In this document: one piece after another, positions 13,890 through 19,595 of the stretch
How the letters are laid out: each line of letters starts with the position of its first letter
Position numbering within the stretch: the first letter of the stretch is position 1
Assembly (NCBI GenBank): GCA_040902585.1
Contig: JBBDXA010000178.1
Span: 1 to 19,595, forward strand
DNA length: 19,595 nt
Reading direction: 5' to 3'
DNA from: JBBDXA01 sp040902585
GTDB lineage: Bacteria; Planctomycetota; Phycisphaerae; Phycisphaerales; Phycisphaeraceae
Program-made: the position numbers and the translations under genes
Notes under the pieces: generated by a model
Database searches by the model: none
What the model was told of the DNA's origin: nothing
The model's input: the letters and a program-made list of their open reading frames with translations, nothing else

Positions 13890-13987
13890 AGGCACAACGC
13901 CCGCGCCGGCCGGTCTCCGTCCGCGCGGTGGTGGTCATTCAAAGTTTCCAGGTTCTCCGCTTCCGTCCATCGAGAAAGGAACGCACG

Positions 13988-16900
13988 ATGCGTCGCTTCA
14001 GCTTCTCGCTCCTCGCCCTTCTTCTTACCCTTCTCACTTCGAACGCCCGCGCTGCCGAGGTCGGCTTCATCGAGGACTACGCCCTCGCCGCCGACCGCGC
14101 CGAGGCCCTGAAGCAGCTCATCCCCGGCACGGATGACTTCTACTACTACCACGCCCTGAACCATCAGAGCATCGAGCAGTTTGAGAAGGTCAACGAAACG
14201 CTGGCCGCGTGGCGCAAGCACTACCCCAACACCAACTACCCGCAGACCTACTGGGAGATCGTCGATCGCCAGAGTCTGCTCACCTACAGCAAGAACCCGG
14301 ACGACACGCTCAAGCATCTCCGCCAGCGGCTGAACCTTCACTTCAACCACAACCGCGAGACGCTCAACCAGAAGCCCAACTATCCCACCGCCCTGAACGA
14401 GGGCCTCATCACCCGCGACACGCTGACCAAGAACGCCTGGAACCGCCACGGACAGACCGGCGGATTCGAAGACCGCGCCCTGGACTGGCTGATCACCACC
14501 GATCTGAACGATGACCGTCGCCGCGAACTCCTCAGCCGCCTTCAGCGACCCGACTACGCCAACCTCGTCAACCTCGTCGTCGCCGACCTGCGCTACAAGT
14601 ACTCAGGCGGCTTCGGCTCACTCAACATCCACCGCATCATGCTCCTGGATCAGCTCGAAGCCCTCGCCAAGCAGATGCCCGAACTCCTGAAGAACACCAA
14701 TTACGTCAACACCTACATCACCCGCCTTCAGCCGAACCCGGACATCGACTGGCGCAACGATCCGAAGGAATACGCCGCCTACCTCGATCGCCTGTGGTCC
14801 TTCGTGAAGGATCTCGCGCCGGCCTTTAACTCGCTCAAGGGCCATGTGCTCTATCACCGCATGGCGTTCGACCGCCAGCAGGGCGAATACAGCCGCGCCC
14901 GGTTCAAGGAGTACATCGAGCTGCCCAAGTACGTGTCGTACATCAACAACAAGTACATGCAGCTTGAAGACAACCGCCGATATCCCTGCGATCTGAACGC
15001 CAACTATCAGCCCGTCACGCTGCTGCCGATCGTGGGCAACGATGAGCCGCTGATCAGGAGCTACCTGCACAACTTCTTCGAGAAGGACACGGGCTACGCC
15101 GCGTACGAGACCTACATCAACGATATCTATCTCAAGCACAACTTCGCGGAAGTGAAAATCACCCGCGGGCTGGGCGATGCCGAGCAGTGGGCCCGCCTCA
15201 TTCCGCCGGCGCTTTATCAGCAGATCAAGGACCGCGTCGACCTGGAGTTCGAATACACCAACGACGAACAGTTCAGCGTGGAAGAGAAGGTCAGCCTCGA
15301 CGTGTACGTGAAGAACGTCAAGACGCTGCTGGTGAAGGTGTACGAAGTCAATGCCGCCAACTTCTACCGCGACAACCTGCGCGAAGTGGACACCGACATC
15401 AACCTCGACGGCCTGGTGCCCAACAAGCAAACCACCATCGACTACACCGAAGCCCCGGCCCACCGCGTCAAGCGGCACTTCGAGTTCGGCGAACTGAGCA
15501 GCGCGGGCGTTTACGTGATCGACTTCATCGGCAACGGCAAGAGCAGCCGCGTCCTCGTGCGCAAAGGCAAGCTCCGCTTCCTGGAACGCATCAGCACCGC
15601 GGGCCACATCTTCAAGGTGATGAACGAGAAGAACGAACACCTCAAGACCGCCAGCCTCTGGCTCGCGGGTCACGAGTACAAGGCGGACAAGGACGGCCTG
15701 ATCGCCGTGCCCTTCTCCAACCGCGGCGGGCGCACGCCGATCGTCCTTTCCAACGCCGGCTTCACCAGCCTCGAACACTTCGATCACGCCAACGAAAGCT
15801 ACCAGTTGCTTGCGGGCATCCACGTGGACCGCGAACAGCTCATCAAGCGCAAGAAGGCCAACGTGCTCATCCGCGCGGGTCTTTACTTGAACGGCACGCC
15901 GGTCACGCTCAGCGTGCTTGAAGATGTCCGCCTCGTCATCAACTCGCAGGATCACGACGGCATCGTTTCCACCAAGGAAGTCACCGGCTTCAAGCTCTAC
16001 GAAGACCGCGATGCCGTGTACGAATTCAGCGTGCCCGACCGCCTTCAGCGGCTGACCTTCACCATCGCCGCCAAGGTGCAGAACCTCAGCACCGGACAGA
16101 AGAACAACGTCGCCGCCAACGCGCAATATGTCCTCAACCAGATCGACACCACCGACAAAGTCGAAGACCTGCACCTGGCTGACATGGGCGGCCTGTGGGT
16201 GATCGACCTGTTCGGCAAGACCGGCGAAGCCCGCACGGATCGCCCGGTGAACGTGGTGCTCAAGCATCGTGACTTCCGCGACACCATCCATGTCACGCTT
16301 CAGACCGATGAAGCCGGCCGCATCAGGCTCGGCAAGCTCGATGGCATCGACTGGGTCCAGGCCCAGGGCCCCGAAGGCACCAGCCACCAGTGGCCCCTGC
16401 CGCGCGACGAGCGCAGCTACCAGGCCTCCGTTCACGCCAAGGCCGGCTCCCCGGTGCTCGTTCCCTTCCTGGGCGACGCGAAGCAGCCCCAGCGCGCGGA
16501 CATCTCTCTGCTTTCCCTGCGCGGCGGCGTGTTCCATGAGGATCACTTCAAGAGCGTCACCCTCGCCAACGGTTACCTCAAGCTCGATGACCTGCCCCGC
16601 GGCGACTACGACCTGCTGCTCAAGGACTCAGGCCAGCGCATCCAGGTCCGCCTCACCGAAGGCGAAGCGAAGGACAACTACGTCGTCAGCGATTACCGCC
16701 AGCTCGAAGTGCGTAACGCCAGCCCGTTGCACATCGAAAGCATCGCGGCTGACGCTAAGGACATCACCGTCAAGCTCGGTAACGCCAACAAGTACACCCG
16801 CGTGCATGTCTTCGTCACCCGCATGCGCCCCGAGTACTCACCGTGGAACAGCCTGAACAACATCGGCGATCCCAACCCTTCGATGACGCTGCTGACGAAG

Positions 16901-19595
16901 CAGAAGTCGGCCTACGTCGCGGGAAGGAACATCGGCGATGAGTACCGCTACATCCTCGAACGCAAGTACATGAAGATCTACCCGGGCAACATGCTCACCC
17001 GGCCCGGCATCCTGCTCAACCCCTGGGCCATCCGCACCACTGAAACCGGCGAGCAGATCGCCCAGGGCGGCGACTTCTTCGGTCAGGCAGGCGGCGAAGG
17101 CGGCGGCAAAGCCTTCAAATCCGGCTTCTTCGGCTCCGGCGGCGACGATCGCAGAAACCAGGCGGGCGTCGGTTTCGCCAACCTCGATTTCCTCGGCGAG
17201 ACCTCGGCTGTCCTCCTCAACCTCACGCCCGACAAGAACGGCGTCATCACCATCAAACGCGAAGAGATCGGCGATCGACAACACGTCCACGTCATCGCTG
17301 TCGATCCGCAGAACACCATCTACCGCAGCCTCGCCCTGGCCGAACCCAAGAGCGAGTTCGTGGACCTTCGCCTGCGCAACGGCCTGGACCCCAAGCAGCA
17401 CTTCACCGAGCAGAAACAGATCAGCATCGTCCGCAAAGGCGACAAATTTGTCATCGGTGACATCACCACCAGCAAGTTCGAAATCTACGACACCCTCGCC
17501 CGCACCTACGCCCTCTACGCCACGCTCAGCGGCAACGGGCACCTCGTCGAGTTCAGCTTCCTTCTGAACTGGCCCAACCTCAAGCCCGAAGAAAAGCAGG
17601 CCAAGTATTCCGAGTACGCCTGCCACGAGATGAATCTCTTCCTGCTGCACAAGGACCCCGAGTTCTTCCAGAAAGTGGTGCTGCCCTACATCGCCAACAA
17701 ACGCGACAAGACTTTCATCGATCAATGGCTGCTGGGCAACGCCTCGGCTCACTACCTGGAGCCCTGGGAATATCAGCGGCTGAACATCGCCGAGCGCATC
17801 CTGCTTTCGCAGAAGCTCGCCGGTGAGCAGCCGACGACGGCCCGGCATGTGAAGGATCTGTTCGATCTCATCCCGCCGAATATGGATCAGTTCAATCACT
17901 TGTTCCAGACCGCGCTCAAAGGCAGCGCGCTGGATGCGGGCGATGACTACGGGCTGGCGGAACAGCTTGAGAAGCAGATGCCCAGCGAGAAGCTCCAGTC
18001 CGAACTGAGGCGTGATTTGGGCAACGCTACGCCGTCCCCTGCCGCACCGCCGATGGTGACGGCCAGCCCGCGTCCGGGCAACGCCCCTGCCGGCCCCGGT
18101 CGCGGTGCCGCCAAAGCCGACAGCGCCCCGGCTGACGCCAAGCTCGCCGACGAAGCCAAGAAGGAATCCTCCGGCCGTTACCGCGAAGAGGCCGAGCGCG
18201 ACTACGCCGGCAAGAACATGGAGCGGCTCAAGCAGTTGAGCAAGGACCGGGCCGCGCAGTCCGGCGAAAAGGCTCAGGAGTTTGGTTACCACGAGGCCGA
18301 TGCCGATCGCCGCAAGCTGGTCCGTCAGTTCTACCGCAAGCTCGACAAGACGCAGGAATGGGTCGAGAACAACTATTACAAGCTGCCCATTCATCAGCAG
18401 GATGCGAATCTCATCAGCGTCAACGGCTACTGGGTGGACTACGCGAAGGCGAACCCGAAGCAGCCGTTCCTCTCGACGAACCTCGCCGAGTCGAGCCGCA
18501 ACTTCCCGGACATGATGTTCGCGCTGGCGACGCTGGACCTGCCCTTCGAGGCGGGCAAGCACGATGTGAAATATGACGGCTCGAAGATGACGCTCACCGC
18601 GGACAGCGCGCTCGTGGTCTACCACAAGGAAATCAAACCCGCGCCGACCGTCGCCAAGCAGACGCCCATCCTCGTCAGCCAGAATTTCTTCCGACACAAC
18701 GATCGCTACCGCCACGAGAACAACGAGCGGATGGACAAGTACGTGACGGATGAATTCCTCGTTCACACGGTCTACGGCTGCCAGGTGGTCATCACCAACC
18801 CGACCAGCTCGACGCAGAAGCTGGACATTCTCCTCCAGGTGCCGCAGGGCGCGATGCCCGTGCTCAACGGCCAGTTCACCCGCGGCGTTCACCTTCAGCT
18901 TCAGCCCTTCAACACGCAGGCCATCGAGTATTACTTCTACTTCCCCGGCTCAGGCAAGTATCCGCACTACCCGGTGCATGTCGCCAAGAACGAGGAAGCC
19001 ATCGCCTTCGCCGAGCCCTTCACGTTCAACGTCGTGAAGGAACTCAGCAAGATCGACAAGGGCTCGTGGGACTACATCAGCCAGTTCGGCACCGATGACC
19101 AGGTCTATGCTTACCTCCAGGAAAACAACCTGCACCGCACCAACCTGGACAAGATCGCCTTCCGCATGAAAGACAAGGCGTTCTTCGAGCGCGTGATCGT
19201 GCTTATCACGCAGCGTCACGCCTACAACCACACGCTCTACAGCTACGGCATCGTTCACAACGAGCCGGGCGTGATTCAGGAGTTCCTCCAGCACAGCGAC
19301 CAATTCGTCGCCAACCTGGGTCAGTGGCTCGACAGCCCGCTGCTGGTGATCGATCCGGTCGAGCGCAAGAGTTTCGAGTTCATGGAATACAAGCCCCTGG
19401 TCAATGCCCGCGCGCACCAGCTTGGCAAGCGCCGCAACATCGTCAACGACCGTCTCGCCTGGCAGTACCACCGCCAGCTCAAGGTCGTCAGCTACAAGCG
19501 CAAGATGGATGACAACGATCTTCTTGCCGTCACCTATTACATGCTGCTTCAGGATCGCATCGAAGAATCGCTCGAGTACTTCGCGATGGCGAATC
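13988..19595 (+). CDS. giant secreted multi-domain protein, function unknown (3' end outside the window)
   Basis: An open frame of 1869 codons with no stop, running off the right edge. ATG 13988 has AAAGGA ending 7 nt upstream. Residues 1-22 are a signal peptide (MRRFSFSLLALLLTLLTS, cleavage near ARA-A). Residues to about 400 look helical and Tyr/Asn-rich. Residues about 410-990 look like repeated beta-sandwich domains, with stretches such as LEFEYTNDEQFSVEEKVSLD and REVDTDINLDGLVPN. A Gly-rich linker lies near 1026-1055 and a Pro/Ala linker near 1350-1385, followed by a charged helical stretch to about 1450. After it come YGCQVVITNPTSST and HYPVHVAKNEEAIAF, then a helical tail with LVNARAHQLGKRRNIVNDRL. 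No GCxEQ thioester is present in the visible part, and cysteines are very few. I recall similar very large proteins in planctomycetes; alpha-2-macroglobulin-like folding is possible but unproven. Likely role is at the cell surface or periplasm. Confidence 0.9.
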   Translation, partial: MRRFSFSLLALLLTLLTSNARAAEVGFIEDYALAADRAEALKQLIPGTDDFYYYHALNHQSIEQFEKVNETLAAWRKHYPNTNYPQTYWEIVDRQSLLTYSKNPDDTLKHLRQRLNLHFNHNRETLNQKPNYPTALNEGLITRDTLTKNAWNRHGQTGGFEDRALDWLITTDLNDDRRRELLSRLQRPDYANLVNLVVADLRYKYSGGFGSLNIHRIMLLDQLEALAKQMPELLKNTNYVNTYITRLQPNPDIDWRNDPKEYAAYLDRLWSFVKDLAPAFNSLKGHVLYHRMAFDRQQGEYSRARFKEYIELPKYVSYINNKYMQLEDNRRYPCDLNANYQPVTLLPIVGNDEPLIRSYLHNFFEKDTGYAAYETYINDIYLKHNFAEVKITRGLGDAEQWARLIPPALYQQIKDRVDLEFEYTNDEQFSVEEKVSLDVYVKNVKTLLVKVYEVNAANFYRDNLREVDTDINLDGLVPNKQTTIDYTEAPAHRVKRHFEFGELSSAGVYVIDFIGNGKSSRVLVRKGKLRFLERISTAGHIFKVMNEKNEHLKTASLWLAGHEYKADKDGLIAVPFSNRGGRTPIVLSNAGFTSLEHFDHANESYQLLAGIHVDREQLIKRKKANVLIRAGLYLNGTPVTLSVLEDVRLVINSQDHDGIVSTKEVTGFKLYEDRDAVYEFSVPDRLQRLTFTIAAKVQNLSTGQKNNVAANAQYVLNQIDTTDKVEDLHLADMGGLWVIDLFGKTGEARTDRPVNVVLKHRDFRDTIHVTLQTDEAGRIRLGKLDGIDWVQAQGPEGTSHQWPLPRDERSYQASVHAKAGSPVLVPFLGDAKQPQRADISLLSLRGGVFHEDHFKSVTLANGYLKLDDLPRGDYDLLLKDSGQRIQVRLTEGEAKDNYVVSDYRQLEVRNASPLHIESIAADAKDITVKLGNANKYTRVHVFVTRMRPEYSPWNSLNNIGDPNPSMTLLTKQKSAYVAGRNIGDEYRYILERKYMKIYPGNMLTRPGILLNPWAIRTTETGEQIAQGGDFFGQAGGEGGGKAFKSGFFGSGGDDRRNQAGVGFANLDFLGETSAVLLNLTPDKNGVITIKREEIGDRQHVHVIAVDPQNTIYRSLALAEPKSEFVDLRLRNGLDPKQHFTEQKQISIVRKGDKFVIGDITTSKFEIYDTLARTYALYATLSGNGHLVEFSFLLNWPNLKPEEKQAKYSEYACHEMNLFLLHKDPEFFQKVVLPYIANKRDKTFIDQWLLGNASAHYLEPWEYQRLNIAERILLSQKLAGEQPTTARHVKDLFDLIPPNMDQFNHLFQTALKGSALDAGDDYGLAEQLEKQMPSEKLQSELRRDLGNATPSPAAPPMVTASPRPGNAPAGPGRGAAKADSAPADAKLADEAKKESSGRYREEAERDYAGKNMERLKQLSKDRAAQSGEKAQEFGYHEADADRRKLVRQFYRKLDKTQEWVENNYYKLPIHQQDANLISVNGYWVDYAKANPKQPFLSTNLAESSRNFPDMMFALATLDLPFEAGKHDVKYDGSKMTLTADSALVVYHKEIKPAPTVAKQTPILVSQNFFRHNDRYRHENNERMDKYVTDEFLVHTVYGCQVVITNPTSSTQKLDILLQVPQGAMPVLNGQFTRGVHLQLQPFNTQAIEYYFYFPGSGKYPHYPVHVAKNEEAIAFAEPFTFNVVKELSKIDKGSWDYISQFGTDDQVYAYLQENNLHRTNLDKIAFRMKDKAFFERVIVLITQRHAYNHTLYSYGIVHNEPGVIQEFLQHSDQFVANLGQWLDSPLLVIDPVERKSFEFMEYKPLVNARAHQLGKRRNIVNDRLAWQYHRQLKVVSYKRKMDDNDLLAVTYYMLLQDRIEESLEYFAMAN

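Larger units (their letters stand above)
13674..13987. other. gene-free leader region before the giant gene
   Basis: No gene is supported in these 314 bp. It contains, in order, the hairpin after dapB, a cruciform-like repeat (13744-13783), an 8-bp inverted repeat (13846-13889), and a ribosome site with AAAGGA ending 7 nt before ATG 13988. A promoter for the giant gene is expected here, but I see no sure -35/-10 pair. Confidence 0.55.

Noticed and set aside
14618..18892. Two long minus-strand open frames (642 and 684 codons) opposite the giant gene.
   Set aside because: They lie exactly in the mirror frame of a plus-strand gene with strong GC third-position bias, which suppresses stops. Their translations are Val/Leu/Gly-rich with no domain pattern, and the plus-strand frame has a signal peptide and ribosome site.

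Overview
The window reads as chromosomal DNA of a GC-rich, double-membraned bacterium, most likely a planctomycete and perhaps of the Phycisphaerae type. This is inference from the gene families: a secreted DUF1080 protein, a very large secreted protein of a kind I recall from planctomycetes, Tat-type and lipobox leaders, and many hairpin repeats between genes. There is no rRNA, tRNA, transposase, CRISPR array or phage gene. The content looks like ordinary chromosome with several unusual genes.

Layout. At the left, a DUF1080 secreted protein (minus strand) diverges from a Tat/lipobox-tagged, cysteine-repeat protein, followed by a 99-residue zinc-ribbon-like protein. Next is a GntP-type permease with a TTG start and a large extra domain in its middle. 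A 39-bp near-perfect inverted repeat separates it from a three-gene operon that I identify as ydbH-ynbE-ydbL, the intermembrane bridge system known from Escherichia coli. A second operon-like set encodes an ABC importer of the molybdate/tungstate type: a membrane-anchored protein with two tandem binding domains, a permease, and a short ATPase without a TOBE domain. A TPR protein lies convergent to it on the minus strand. dapB (lysine/diaminopimelate synthesis) stands alone. The last 5.6 kb is one uninterrupted reading frame for a giant secreted protein that runs off the right edge.

How the parts fit. YdbH (inner-membrane anchored, AsmA-like), YnbE (outer-membrane lipoprotein) and YdbL (periplasmic) should act together in moving phospholipid between membranes. 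The binding protein, permease and ATPase should act together as one importer. The other genes are not obviously linked. Gaps between genes hold several distinct hairpin or inverted-repeat elements, some probably dispersed repeats of this genome, others possible operators or terminators.

Most unusual items: the ydbH-ynbE-ydbL trio in this setting, with a 98-nt gene overlap; the tandem two-domain binding protein; the GntP permease with about 280 extra residues; the Cys-x5-Cys repeat lipoprotein; the giant secreted protein with no thioester motif in its first 1869 residues; and the 39-bp inverted repeat. I found no defence system, biosynthetic cluster or clear new multi-gene system.
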